Assembly: GCA_964470965.1 (NCBI GenBank)
Contig: CAYYIS010000017.1
Span: 1-64,000 of the forward strand
Length of the DNA stretch: 64,000 bases
Origin: CAYYIS01 sp964470965
GTDB lineage: Bacteria > JAAXHH01 > JABIQT01
Direction: 5' to 3'
The notes beneath the pieces are model-generated. The model saw nothing but the letters and a program-made list of their open reading frames with translations. It made no database searches and was not told where the DNA came from. Shown here one piece after another: positions 9,005 to 18,373 of the stretch (position 1 is the first letter of the stretch; every line of letters starts with the position of its first letter). Position numbers and translations under genes: made by a program.

Positions 9005-9478
9005 CTATTCTACTGCGATAAAATCTATTTCCACCAGGGCGCCCCGCGGAATGGCCCCAACCTGAATCGTTGAACGGGAAGGTGGATGGTCCGATTTGAA
9101 ATACTCGCCATACGCACCGTTCATGGCCTGAAAATGATTGATGTCCGCTAGAAACACGGTTGCACGGACCACATTGTCGTAATCCATCCCGGCTTCATCG
9201 AGCACCGCTCCCAGGTTATCCAGGGCCTGCTTAGTCTGCGCTTCTATGCCGCCTTCCACGAGCGCTCCTGAGGCAGGATCTATCCCGATCTGTCCGGCCA
9301 GGTATACGACCCCGCCTACCTGAACAGCCTGGCTGTAAGGCCCGATCGCCGCAGGGGCCCCGTCTGTGGAAACCGCCTTATGCGGCGCGGGCATCGGAGG
9401 AACAGGCACCTCATTATTCACGGTGCATCCCAGGATCAACAAGGAGGACAGGCACAAAGCGGACAGTGGCGTTCGCAT
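9005..9478 (-). CDS. RidA/YjgF-family protein with lipoprotein signal
   Basis: 157 residues. The C-terminal 120 match RidA, the trimeric enamine/imine deaminase: AIGPYSQAV, R135 in PSRSTIQV (the catalytic carboxylate-binding Arg) and E150 in GALVEIDFIA. Unusually it starts with a signal peptide and a lipobox LILGC (Cys18), followed by a Pro-rich linker, so it should be an envelope lipoprotein rather than the usual cytosolic enzyme. The ATG at 9478 has a strong AAAGGAG site, which supports the start that includes the signal. It is first in a two-gene unit with the GH43-like gene. It may instead be a binding or chorismatase-like member of the superfamily. Confidence 0.85.
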   Translation of the reverse strand: MRTPLSALCLSSLLILGCTVNNEVPVPPMPAPHKAVSTDGAPAAIGPYSQAVQVGGVVYLAGQIGIDPASGALVEGGIEAQTKQALDNLGAVLDEAGMDYDNVVRATVFLADINHFQAMNGAYGEYFKSDHPPSRSTIQVGAIPRGALVEIDFIAVE

Positions 9479-9609
9479 TTTGAATTACTCCTTTCTTACG
9501 AATGGCGGTCACGTTACATTGATAAAAATGATTTTCAAGGTACAGCGTGACACCAATCTGCGTCTCACCTTTTAAATTGCAAGTTTATTCTTACAGTTCG
9601 GGAGCTGAA

Positions 9610-10299
9610 ATGAGCCATGAACCTGTAAAAGGTCCTCTGCTGACCGAAGATCAGGTGCACACCTTTCATGACCAAGGGTTTGTCGTTTGCCGTGGGTTCA
9701 TACCGATTGAGTGGATCGATGAATTGATGGTTGGATACGACAGGGCCGTAGGTGGTGAGATCGATTTCTGGAAAGACCGCTGGCGGCCGAATGAGTTGCT
9801 GCAGCTCGGTATGCCGAACAAACATATACCAGGGTGGCAGGAAAATCCGTACCTGCGGAGAATCGTCACGGCAGGGAAGCGGTTGCTGGGAGAAGATATT
9901 GAATACAAATACGATCAGCTCATATACAAACCGGAGGGTAATTCAGTGGAGTTGCTCTGGCACCAGGATGCGGGCTATGGCTGGCCCGGAAAGGCTAATT
10001 ACCGTGCGTTGACATGCTGGCTGGCGCTTACCGAAGTGACCGAAGCCATGGGCGCCCTCCAATTTATCCCGGGATCCCACAGAACGGGCATAGCTGAACA
10101 CGTGGACGCGACGCATAAAAACCCTGTGAACGCAGCTCTTGAGGTCGTGGTCGACAAGCATGAGGCCGTCGTGGTGGAATACGGCCCCGGAGATGTGACG
10201 TTCCACCATGGGCGAACGCTCCATTACTCACCTGGCAACAGCACCGATCGACCCCGTCGAGGTTTGTCAACCCACCTGTGGCCTGATCCGAACGAATAA
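9610..10299 (+). CDS. phytanoyl-CoA dioxygenase (PhyH) family protein 2
   Basis: 229 residues from the ATG at 9610, chosen because GGGAG precedes it by 5 bases; an upstream in-frame ATG at 9547 adds 21 residues unlike the family. Iron ligands H118-Q-D120 (LLWHQD) and H205 (GRTLHYSPGN) are present, with R214/R217 in DRPRRG for 2-oxoglutarate. The substrate is unknown. It sits 17 bp before a peptide-binding lipoprotein gene on the same strand, so the oxygenase may modify something captured by that transporter component. Confidence 0.9.
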   Translation: MSHEPVKGPLLTEDQVHTFHDQGFVVCRGFIPIEWIDELMVGYDRAVGGEIDFWKDRWRPNELLQLGMPNKHIPGWQENPYLRRIVTAGKRLLGEDIEYKYDQLIYKPEGNSVELLWHQDAGYGWPGKANYRALTCWLALTEVTEAMGALQFIPGSHRTGIAEHVDATHKNPVNAALEVVVDKHEAVVVEYGPGDVTFHHGRTLHYSPGNSTDRPRRGLSTHLWPDPNE

Positions 10300-10316
10300 C
10301 CTTGCGGAGTTTCTAA

Positions 10317-12080
10317 ATGAGGTTCATCAAAAGCATATTTGTTATTTTGACCAGTCTGGTTTTATCCCAGGGTTGTGAATCCGGATCCAAACCAGGATTG
10401 TCCAGGCAGACGGAACAGCCGGTTGATCTTAAGGAGAAAGCGCTTGCCGACCTGGCCGCTCGATTGCCAAGTGACGCGGCGCCCTTGGAACACCAGGTTT
10501 TCCGGTACCTTGCCACCGAACCGAAGAGCATGGATATGGGCGTGTCGCTTTACTCGACCGGCGGCACTGAATTTTTGTTTGAAAGGCTTACCATGTTCGG
10601 CCTGGACGGCGAACTCCTTCCCGGGGTGGCCGAACGCTGGGAAAGCTCCGACGACGGCAGGATCTGGACCTTTCACCTGCGGCCGGATGCCCGTTGGAGC
10701 GATGGAAGGCAGGTCACCGCACACGATTTCGAGTATACCTTTCGTAGATTTCTTCATCCTGATGCCGGTAACGTATACGCGTTTCTCTACTACGATATCA
10801 AGGGGGCCCGATCGTACAATCAGAGGGATACCGCAGAAATGAGTTCATTGGGCATTCGGGCGTTGGACGATCTCACGTTCGTGATCGAGACCGAACAGCC
10901 ATGTGCCTTTTTACCCTATATTACCGCGTATCACACGTCTTCCCCGGTTCCCCGCTGGCAGGTGGAAAAATATGGCGATCGTTGGTCAGACACAGAATAT
11001 TGTATCAGTAATTCGGCGTATCAGCTGGAGAAATGGATTCCGGGCCAGTATCTGACATTTGATTTGAATCCTTACTATGACGGTCCCAATCCAGGTCACG
11101 TGCGCCAGCACGTACTCATATCGACGGCCCAGATCGGTTCTGCCAGCTCTGCCAATGATTTAGGAATCCTACCCTATGAAAACAACGAGATAGATGCCAT
11201 CGAAGTCAGACCCATGATTGTGGACCAGGTGCAGGATAATCCCAATTTGCTGGACGAGATGTGGACTTATGACGAGTTCTCCACGCTCTATGTGTATTTT
11301 AAAACACGGGAACCGCCGTTCGACGATCTGAGAGTACGGCAGGCATTTGCCCACGCTATAGACAAACAGACCATTGCCGACGTGATCCTCAAAGGGATGA
11401 TGATCCCCGCCCATACGATGCTCCCGGTACATTTTCCAGGGTATGTAGGCGAGAAATACAAAGACATCCAGAAATACGATCCTGAACTGGCGCGAAAACT
11501 GATGGCCGCAGCGGGCTATCCCGGTGGGAAGGGGTTTCCGGTAAAAGAACTGTGGCTGCCGGATGCTCAATCCAGTTCGCCCACAGGCCAGGCGGCCCAG
11601 GCAATTCAACAGATGCTTCAGGAGAACCTGGGCGTCAGCATCAGGCTCCGCAACTCGGAAGGTGGCGCGTACCGCACGAGCATGTACAACTGGGAGATTC
11701 CCATGAGTCTGGCCGGATTTAATTATGACTTCCCTGATCCACATAGTATGCTGGGCATTATCTGGCGGTCTCAGCCCAGAGGCTATACCCGACACGACTG
11801 GAATAACCCGTCGTTCGACAGCCTGATAGACCGGGCTGCAGGCGAGATGGATCGAGAAAAGCGGATGCAGCTATACGATGAGGCGGAGCGTATCCTTGCA
11901 ACTGATGTGGGCGGTGTATTTCTGTGGCATGTGAAGACCTATCAGTTGAGGAAACCCTGGTTGAAAGGGTTCCGGGAAGATAAATGGGGCAACTATCCCA
12001 ACTACCGGAACGGCCATGCCTATTACGATATTTACATAGGAAAAGAAGCGGTCGGCAGCGGCCGGCAGACGGATTATTGA
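10317..12080 (+). CDS. peptide/nickel-type ABC transporter substrate-binding lipoprotein (OppA/DppA family)
   Basis: 587 residues of the SBP_bac_5 family, which delivers oligopeptides or similar ligands to an ABC permease. The N-terminus carries a hydrophobic signal and LVLSQGC (Cys20), a slightly atypical lipobox. Family landmarks follow: LAERWESSDDGRIWTF-like (VAERWESSDDGRIWTF), LRPDARWSDGRQVTAHDF, VRQAFAHAIDKQTI and the C-terminal LYDEAERILATD region. No permease or ATPase gene is adjacent, so it is an orphan binding protein sharing an operon only with PhyH 2. It converges on PhyH 3. Length is normal for the family. Confidence 0.93.
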   Translation: MRFIKSIFVILTSLVLSQGCESGSKPGLSRQTEQPVDLKEKALADLAARLPSDAAPLEHQVFRYLATEPKSMDMGVSLYSTGGTEFLFERLTMFGLDGELLPGVAERWESSDDGRIWTFHLRPDARWSDGRQVTAHDFEYTFRRFLHPDAGNVYAFLYYDIKGARSYNQRDTAEMSSLGIRALDDLTFVIETEQPCAFLPYITAYHTSSPVPRWQVEKYGDRWSDTEYCISNSAYQLEKWIPGQYLTFDLNPYYDGPNPGHVRQHVLISTAQIGSASSANDLGILPYENNEIDAIEVRPMIVDQVQDNPNLLDEMWTYDEFSTLYVYFKTREPPFDDLRVRQAFAHAIDKQTIADVILKGMMIPAHTMLPVHFPGYVGEKYKDIQKYDPELARKLMAAAGYPGGKGFPVKELWLPDAQSSSPTGQAAQAIQQMLQENLGVSIRLRNSEGGAYRTSMYNWEIPMSLAGFNYDFPDPHSMLGIIWRSQPRGYTRHDWNNPSFDSLIDRAAGEMDREKRMQLYDEAERILATDVGGVFLWHVKTYQLRKPWLKGFREDKWGNYPNYRNGHAYYDIYIGKEAVGSGRQTDY

Positions 12081-12099
12081 CATCTCTTGACCGCGCGGA

Positions 12100-12987
12100 T
12101 CAAACGTTCCATTTCTTTCGCATTTCTTCCATCGGTACGGTCTCACCCTGCATCCAGGCATAATGGGCAATGGGGTCTTTTCCCATCCATCTTTCGTCAA
12201 CCGGTTCGGTAGCGAGCTGGTATCTGGTATCCGTGCTGAGGCGATATCGGTTGGACGTATTGGCGATGGATCCATGCATGGTGTACATCCCTAAAACCAG
12301 TACGTCTCCCATTTCGAATTCCCCAGTACGCCATCGTCCACCGTATGTATCCACCATCTCCCGAACATCGTGGGTGAACTCACCGGCGACTCGATCACGG
12401 TCTACATCCATTTCGCCATAGGTGGCTTTGAGTCTGTCGAATCGGTGGGAACCTGCCAGAAGAGACAAGGGACCCATTTCGAATGGCACATCACCCAGAG
12501 GCGTCCATACGGTGTACAAATTCCGAGTGCCGCGGCCCATGTAAACCACATCATAATGCGCAGAAGTGCTATCACCGGGCCCAACTGCGCGAAGCCACTT
12601 GTAGTCGAAGGTCAGCACCGGTCCCTTTAAAAAATGCTCGAAAAAGTTCATGATTTCAGGTGAGTCAACAAGATTTAGAAACTCTTCCGCATGCGTCACC
12701 TGTTTTGATCCGCCGAGGAAACGACCTCGCTTTCCTTCTGCGACAACGCCATCATCGAGCGGTCGGGTTCGGTCTATCTGATCGTTCCTGGCGAGCTCCT
12801 CCAGAACCACGCGGCGGGCTTCTTTCACCTTCGGGGAATCCTGCAGGCCCCTGATAAGCAGATAACCGTCTTCACCCATCCGGGCATGCATCCCGTCCGG
12901 ATCGTCAAGAAGATCATTGGCATCCCTTAGTAAACCCAGATATTTGCCACCCAGCCTCAGTTCTGCTTCACCCATCCTCAAATTCAC
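12100..12987 (-). CDS. phytanoyl-CoA dioxygenase (PhyH) family protein 3
   Basis: 295 residues. The triad is H144-Y-D146 (SAHYDV) plus H238 (YTMHGS), with R247/R249 after it; MGPLSLLAGSHRF is the usual PhyH core strand. The sequence is longer and clearly diverged from the other four PhyH copies in the window, having HYD rather than HQD and an N-terminal extension. The start is a GTG at 12987 behind GGGGGAGGAATC; an ATG four codons on is possible. It is apparently a single-gene unit converging on the peptide-binding protein gene with a 19-bp gap. The substrate is unknown. Confidence 0.88.
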   Translation of the reverse strand: MNLRMGEAELRLGGKYLGLLRDANDLLDDPDGMHARMGEDGYLLIRGLQDSPKVKEARRVVLEELARNDQIDRTRPLDDGVVAEGKRGRFLGGSKQVTHAEEFLNLVDSPEIMNFFEHFLKGPVLTFDYKWLRAVGPGDSTSAHYDVVYMGRGTRNLYTVWTPLGDVPFEMGPLSLLAGSHRFDRLKATYGEMDVDRDRVAGEFTHDVREMVDTYGGRWRTGEFEMGDVLVLGMYTMHGSIANTSNRYRLSTDTRYQLATEPVDERWMGKDPIAHYAWMQGETVPMEEMRKKWNV

Positions 12988-13080
12988 GATTCCTCCCCCT
13001 CATTGCCCATTGATTTTCAGGGTTTAAAGAATTTTCAGTTGTAGTACGCCGAAGGCACAACAGTAAAACATGGGGATATC

Positions 13081-13779
13081 CTACGAAACATCCGGTTCCA
13101 GATTTTCATTATGGTCACCGGAATAATCAAAAAACGGTTCGGAGACATCACCACTATGGTATGAGAATGCTTGTTCTACAGCGCTCTGAAATCCGGGTGC
13201 GATTGATGGCAGAGCGCCTTGAGAGAAAAAGCCGATATCGAGCGTCTCGAGCGGATGTCGGGAGAGGTCTCCCCCCTTGAGTTCGCAATAAAAAAGCAGC
13301 GCGTATATTTGAAACGGTGCAAAGGACTGGTGGCGCCTCGTGTCATACACTCCCATCAGGTATTTCGGAACCACAGTGAGCCCTGTTTCCTCCCTTACTT
13401 CTTTCACGGCCACTTCCGCGGGCGAAAGTCCGATGTCAGACCAGCCGGTCGGCAGCGTCCAGAAACCGTTATCGGATCGTTGCACGAGAAGTAATTCAGA
13501 TGCAGCGTTGAAAACGACTGCCGCAACACTTGATTTCGGCGTCGCATAACCTGCCGCGCCGTCGACAATGAGATTTTCCAAGGTCGTACGGATGTCTCCG
13601 GCTAATTTCTCATCCACCGTAATTTTATTATTCAACGCTGCGAACATGGTTGATGCGATTTCCAGGAGTCGGGAGTACCGTTCCCTGTCGTAACCGCTTG
13701 GAGACCAGATCAGACCGTTTCTTGCGATTGCCTGAAGTTCATCCGCCCAGGCTATAAGTTGTGGCGTGATATCGGACAT
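13081..13779 (-). CDS. Nudix hydrolase with N-terminal NUDIX_N-like domain
   Basis: 232 residues: a helical N-terminal domain (1-60) as in YjhB-type ADP-ribose pyrophosphatase-like proteins, then a Nudix fold (about 75-205). The Nudix box is GWSDIGLSPAEVAVKEVREETGL. It keeps the catalytic EVREE glutamates but shows Leu where the first Glu is usual and Lys for the conserved Arg. Nudix enzymes cleave nucleoside diphosphates linked to a moiety X. It sits 5 bp after the ABC ATPase stop and is therefore the last gene of the permease-ATPase-Nudix operon. What links it to oxyanion transport is not evident. Confidence 0.88.
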   Translation of the reverse strand: MSDITPQLIAWADELQAIARNGLIWSPSGYDRERYSRLLEIASTMFAALNNKITVDEKLAGDIRTTLENLIVDGAAGYATPKSSVAAVVFNAASELLLVQRSDNGFWTLPTGWSDIGLSPAEVAVKEVREETGLTVVPKYLMGVYDTRRHQSFAPFQIYALLFYCELKGGDLSRHPLETLDIGFFSQGALPSIAPGFQSAVEQAFSYHSGDVSEPFFDYSGDHNENLEPDVS

Positions 13780-13784
13780 ATGGG

Positions 13785-14804
13785 TCAGTAGACTTTAACC
13801 GCGGATGTCTTAAACGTTGCAAACACGGTGTCCTGAACTGTAAGTTGCATGTCGGCGAAGGATTGTATCGTAATAGCGACCACGAGCGATAGGCCGATGT
13901 CCAGCTGAAGTCGGATGTGATCCCCTTCGACAGATGCACTGGTGATGGTACCCTGAAACGAGTTTCGGGCGCTTGATTCGATTGGCGATCTTGATATGAT
14001 GATGTCTTCCGGCGGGATTCGAAGGTGGACCGTGTCTTCACGATCTGTCAGCACCTGGATATACATCCCCGGCGCAACCCTCACAGAGGTCCCACCGCCA
14101 TCCGTTACCACGACACCCTCGAATAAATTGGTCGGTCCCGTTTCCAGCATCACACCATCCTTGAGGGTAACGACCTCATCAGCGAGTTTATATGCCTGGT
14201 CAACCTGATGGGTTGAAAAAACAACGGCCGTGCCTTCCGGTGTTATGGTATTTTTTATGATGTCCTCGATCATCCCCGCGTTCTCACTGTCCACACTCGC
14301 GGTAGGCTCGTCCAGGAGCAGAAGACGAGGTCCCAATACCAATGCCCTCGCAATGGCCGCACGCTGTGTTTCTCCCCGTGACAACTGCTGCGCTTTTCGA
14401 CCGCCAAAGTCGGACAGCCCTACGGCAGCCAACGCCGCGTCTGTCTTTCGTTCAATTTCGTCCCGTGAAATTCCGCGAAAGCGAAGACCGCAGGCTACGT
14501 TGTCAAAAACACTCGTGCGAAACAGATAGGCATCCTGCATTACAAGGGTGATACGTCGTCTTGCCGATTCAGTATCGCTTGGGTCCAAAACTTGATTACC
14601 TTCGAATTGTACAGACCCGGAGCTCGGTGGGGTCAGTAACGCCAGGATCCTGAGTAATGTCGTTTTACCGGCGCCGTTAGCTCCTGTTATCGCATAAGAA
14701 CGACCTTCACAGAGAGTCAGCCGGGGTATCTCCATGATAAATCCGTTATCACCTTTATATTTCAAGCTGGAAATGGATAGCAAGGGGGATCTGTTGGATG
14801 CCAT
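13785..14804 (-). CDS. tupC: tungstate-type ABC transporter ATP-binding protein (TupC-like)
   Basis: 339 residues: an ABC ATPase with Walker A GANGAGKTT, signature LSRGETQRAAIARAL, Walker B LLLLDEPTASVD and a switch His in FSTHQ, then a C-terminal TOBE-type oxyanion-binding region from about residue 230 (MYIQVLTDREDTVHLRIPPEDIIIS). Together with the adjacent permease it matches TupBC/WtpBC transporters for tungstate, needed for tungsten or molybdenum cofactor enzymes. It starts 3 bp after the permease stop. Molybdate or sulfate specificity cannot be excluded from sequence alone. Confidence 0.85.
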   Translation of the reverse strand: MASNRSPLLSISSLKYKGDNGFIMEIPRLTLCEGRSYAITGANGAGKTTLLRILALLTPPSSGSVQFEGNQVLDPSDTESARRRITLVMQDAYLFRTSVFDNVACGLRFRGISRDEIERKTDAALAAVGLSDFGGRKAQQLSRGETQRAAIARALVLGPRLLLLDEPTASVDSENAGMIEDIIKNTITPEGTAVVFSTHQVDQAYKLADEVVTLKDGVMLETGPTNLFEGVVVTDGGGTSVRVAPGMYIQVLTDREDTVHLRIPPEDIIISRSPIESSARNSFQGTITSASVEGDHIRLQLDIGLSLVVAITIQSFADMQLTVQDTVFATFKTSAVKVY

Positions 14805-14807
14805 TTT

Positions 14808-15509
14808 CTATTCGTTAAATCCCTGTAGCCAATGAAAGATCACATTGGCTCCCAGGGCGACGAGTAAAAGGATAATGCCAAGGGCCAGGGCAAGTCCGAA
14901 TTCGCCTCTGTTGGTTTCAAGCGCGATGGCGGTAGTCATGGTACGGGTACTACCTTCGATGTTTCCGCCGAGCATCATAGCCGCGCCTACTTCGGCAATA
15001 ACCCTGCCGAAACTGGCGACTACTGCCGCAAGGATACCGAACCGTGCCTCCCGTACCAGGGTGAACGCGGCCTGCACCCGTGTTGCGCCCAGCGACAGTA
15101 CCGTGTCCTGCACACGATGATCAACACTGCGCAGGGCTGTCAGTGTGAATGCCGCAACAATCGGCAGCGCGAGGATGGTCTCCCCTATTATCATGGCGCC
15201 AGGGGTGTACAGAAGATCGAGGAAGCCCAGGATACCGCGCCTTGAGATAAGCGAATACACGAAGAGACCCACAACCACGGTCGGAAGTGCTAACATCGTA
15301 TTCAGGAGGGTCGTGGCGGCGCGACGACCGGGAAATCGACCGAATGCCACCAGGTATCCGCCTGGAATTCCCAGTATCGCGGCCAGCAGTGTCGACACGG
15401 CGGCCACGATGACAGAGACAGAGACGATGCCCAGCATATCGGGATCCAAAGAGGTCATCAGGATGATAGCCTCTTGGATTCCTTCCAGGAAGAAACCGGA
15501 AATGTCCAT
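14808..15509 (-). CDS. tupB: tungstate-type ABC transporter permease (TupB-like)
   Basis: 233 residues with about five to six membrane segments and the binding-protein-dependent EAA loop (VQDTVLSLGATRVQAAFTLV). RVIAEVGAAMMLGGNI is the highly characteristic TupB/WtpB signature. It forms the channel of an oxyanion importer in the inner membrane. The matching periplasmic protein TupA, normally just upstream, is absent: the 600 bp upstream hold no intact gene. First gene of the operon with tupC and the Nudix gene. Confidence 0.88.
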   Translation of the reverse strand: MDISGFFLEGIQEAIILMTSLDPDMLGIVSVSVIVAAVSTLLAAILGIPGGYLVAFGRFPGRRAATTLLNTMLALPTVVVGLFVYSLISRRGILGFLDLLYTPGAMIIGETILALPIVAAFTLTALRSVDHRVQDTVLSLGATRVQAAFTLVREARFGILAAVVASFGRVIAEVGAAMMLGGNIEGSTRTMTTAIALETNRGEFGLALALGIILLLVALGANVIFHWLQGFNE

Positions 15510-16115
15510 GAATGCCTATTTTCAGCAGGGAGACTCTGCGCGGCCCCGAGATCTATGTTGGCTGCAAACAGGAATGCATGCCGATATCCTAAACCATCCG
15601 GAACCTGTTTGAGGTTACCCCGGTCCAGGCAACCGTATCGCGACCAGGAGCCCGGTTTCGCTCCACCGGGCATCTGTGTTCACGGCCAAGCAGATTGTAG
15701 AATGCGGGCGTGCCAGGGTCTCCCCTGGAAAACAAAACGAAATCTGGGTACTCGGATTCATTGCCGATACAAAGGGCTACAGTTTCAACTGGAGCTCTGG
15801 GTATGTCTGCGGGTTCCCCGGTAACCACTTTACCAACACGCTGAAGAGGACCACCCTGGGTGTCATACAGGTGTTAGCCTTCAAGAGTCGCAAAAGTCGT
15901 CCGAAAATCACCACGATGATTCCGACGGTAATCCATAGGGTTGTCCCTGACAAAAGTATGGAGGAAGGTTATGTCTGTCAATACTGATTCTATGGCGTAT
16001 GATTTAAAGCCACAATAGTAAATGTGTTGAATTTTATTTTGCAATATACAATATCAAGTGTTATCTACCATTTGAAACCGAATAACGGCGCAGGTACAAC
16101 CTTTACCACCCCGAA
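15510..16115. other. gene-poor region upstream of tupB
   Basis: About 600 bp without a convincing gene, at the place where a tungstate-binding protein gene (tupA) would be expected. A minus-strand frame at 15589-15828 (79 residues, containing VTGEPADIPRAPVET and ALCIGNESEYPDF) has protein-like composition but is closed by an upstream in-frame stop. I could not match it or the other frames to TupA. A decayed gene is possible but not shown. The stretch just before 16116 is AT-rich. Confidence 0.45.
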
Positions 16116-17063
16116 GTGAATCGTTTAGTTCTCAACGCCCCAGGAATTATAGAGATGCGTGATATACCGGTACCGGAACCGGATGCAAGTGAGGTTCTGG
16201 TACTGGTTCGTGCTTGCTGTGTCGATAGATATTCCCTTAAACAGTACCTGGGAGACAGGCATCGCAATGGCTCAGCGGCCGGGACGTTTGGCCTGGCCGG
16301 AACGGGGTCTGTCGAGACAACGGGATCCAGCGTTGATGGTTTTCAGGTAGGGAACCGCGTTGCATTCTGGGGTGACATTCCGGTGTTTTCAGATTATTGC
16401 AAAGTTCCGGTGAACCGGCTGTTTCATCTACCGGATGAGATCGGTTTTGAAGAAGGCATCAACGTATATCTTTTCCCTGAAATATTTCGCGGAGTTGCGC
16501 AGGGACGCACCGCCGGCAGGTGGTATTCATAAGCGGTGCGGGACCCGTGGGGATGTTGTGTGCCCAAGTGTGCCGTGCGTACGGCGCAGACCGTATCATT
16601 TATCAGACCTTTATAACCAGCGTCTTAAGCGAGCCCTGCATGTCACGGCAGATATCGGGGTCAATGCATCGACCGAGGATGTTGTGCGACGTATTAGGGA
16701 GGATTCGGACGAAGGGGGCGCGATGTCTGTTTGGAATGCACCGGTGAGGCCTCTGCCTTCAGCACCGGTGAAAAAGTCCTTCGTTGCGGAGGAAGACTCG
16801 TGGTTCTGGGGCATCATTCGGCACCGATATCACTAAACCTTGAAGACTGGGCCCGGCGGTCGCTGACCTTAATTATGGGAAAGGAACAACCGGAGGAGAC
16901 CCGTAATTTGGTAGGAAGAGGTTTGCAGATGGCGGCTCTCGGAGCGATTAAGCTGCGGCCGTTGCTCACCCACGTGTTTCCTTTTCACAGGGCGGAAGAG
17001 GCATTTGAACTCATCAAAGACCATCCCGATCGAACCATGACGGTAGCCCTCAGACCACGATAA
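16116..17063 (+). pseudogene. zinc-type (MDR) alcohol dehydrogenase broken by three frameshifts
   Basis: Pieces of a medium-chain dehydrogenase/reductase follow one another in order but in different frames. The N-terminal GroES-like part runs from GTG 16116 to about 16505 (IIEMRDIPVPEPDASEVLV, VGNRVAFWGD). A Rossmann segment FISGAGPVGMLCAQV lies in a second frame (about 16520-16605). DLYNQRLKRALHVTADI with NASTEDVV lies in a third (about 16606-16720). The C-terminal DVCLECTGEA through VFPFHRAEEAFELIKDHPDRT is back in the first frame to 17063. The total length would be near 315 residues, normal for the family. Usual Zn-ligand positions are only partly kept. It is either a recently inactivated gene or an assembly with three indels. 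Confidence 0.8.
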
Positions 17064-17087
17064 TTAAAACGCACACCTATTATATCC

Positions 17088-17116
17088 TTGTGTAACAGTA
17101 ACACCCGGCATAACAT
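17088..17116 (+). promoter_or_regulatory. candidate promoter for rlmI
   Basis: TTGTGT (17088-17093), 17-bp spacer, TAACAT (17111-17116); 3 of 6 and 4 of 6 matches to consensus. The predicted transcript start is about 35 nt before the ATG at 17156. Confidence 0.3.
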
Positions 17117-17155
17117 ATGCCACCCAAAAGTTCCGACAACTTCTAGGGATGTATT

Positions 17156-18328
17156 ATGCCGGCAATTAAATTTAGACCCCGTAAAGAAAAGCGAATGCTC
17201 AGTGGCCATCCCTGGATTTATCAGGCTGAAATCGGGGACATCGATCAGGGCATACTGGATGGAGACACCGCCGAAATCAGGGACCACAGGGGGCGTTTTC
17301 TCGGTCGTGGATATGTGAACCGAAAATCACAGATCGTATCCAGGGTGTTGACGTATGATGAAACACCGGTAGATGAGGCCATGATCTGGGAACGCATAAC
17401 CCAGGCAGTAAGCTTCCGTGAGCAGGTGGTACGTGATACCAATGCCTGCCGATTGATATATTCCGAATCGGATCGACTTCCCGGAATCATCGTAGACCGT
17501 TATGACAAGGTACTGGTGGTTCAGTTTATGACACTGGGGATGGAGCGCTGGAAGGAGCCTATTCTCAATATACTATCGGATTCTTTTCAGCCTGCAGGTA
17601 TATTTGAACGCAGCGATGTGCCAGTCAGGGCCCACGAAGGACTGCCGGCAGTCAGCCAACTCCTCCGCGGCATGTGCCCGAACGAAGTGATCATTCAAGA
17701 GGATGGCATTACATTTATCGTTGACATCGTCGATGGCCAGAAAACCGGTTTTTTTCTCGATCAGCGTGAGAACAGGAGGCTGTTGAGCACCTTCACGGAT
17801 GGGGCGAGGGTCTTGGACTGTTTCTGCCACACGGGCGGTTTCGCACTGGCCGCCGCATCCGGTGGCGCCAGGGAAATCATCGGCATAGACAGCTCTGAAG
17901 CGGCAGTCGTGCTGGCGGAACGGAATGCAGGCCAGAATGGATACTCGGACCGGTGTAACTTTTTCGAAGGGAATGTCTTCGATGCGTTACGCGTATATCA
18001 AGAAAAGCGAGAAGCGTTCGACGTTGTCGTGTTGGACCCACCGGCATTTACCAGGGGCAAATCGACCATTCCCGGTGCGGTTCGGGGATACAAGGACATC
18101 AACCTGCGGGCGATGCGGATACTGAATCCGGGTGGCTACCTACTGACCTGCTCCTGTTCCTATCACATGTCAGAGGCTATGTTCAGAGAAGTCCTGACAG
18201 ATGCTGCCCAGGATGCCGGTCGCGTTGTTCGTATCATTGAAAATCGTACGCAGGCGAAGGACCACCCGGTACTCCTTGCAGCACGTGAGACGCAGTATCT
18301 CAAGGCTGTGTTATTGCAGGTTTTCTAG
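17156..18328 (+). CDS. rlmI: 23S rRNA (cytosine-C5)-methyltransferase RlmI-like
   Basis: 390 residues: an N-terminal PUA domain (about 1-80, KRMLSGHPWIYQAEI, GRFLGRGYVNRKSQIVSR), a middle domain (SDRLPGIIVDRYDKVLVVQF) and a class I SAM-dependent methyltransferase (about 180-390). The SAM motif is LDCFCHTGGFALAAASGGA and the catalytic motif IV is LDPPAFTR, followed by CSCSYHMS. RlmI makes m5C1962 in 23S rRNA; close relatives act elsewhere, so the exact target base is inferred from the family. An AGGGAT site precedes the ATG. It stands alone between the broken dehydrogenase and the tol operon. Confidence 0.9.
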   Translation: MPAIKFRPRKEKRMLSGHPWIYQAEIGDIDQGILDGDTAEIRDHRGRFLGRGYVNRKSQIVSRVLTYDETPVDEAMIWERITQAVSFREQVVRDTNACRLIYSESDRLPGIIVDRYDKVLVVQFMTLGMERWKEPILNILSDSFQPAGIFERSDVPVRAHEGLPAVSQLLRGMCPNEVIIQEDGITFIVDIVDGQKTGFFLDQRENRRLLSTFTDGARVLDCFCHTGGFALAAASGGAREIIGIDSSEAAVVLAERNAGQNGYSDRCNFFEGNVFDALRVYQEKREAFDVVVLDPPAFTRGKSTIPGAVRGYKDINLRAMRILNPGGYLLTCSCSYHMSEAMFREVLTDAAQDAGRVVRIIENRTQAKDHPVLLAARETQYLKAVLLQVF

Positions 18329-18373
18329 TGTTCGTTTAATCTAAGAGTTATTGGCGGACCATCCTGTTATTCC

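Noticed and set aside
15589..15828. 79-residue frame as a tupA remnant
   Set aside because: No TupA landmarks could be found and an in-frame stop closes it, so only a gap entry was made.
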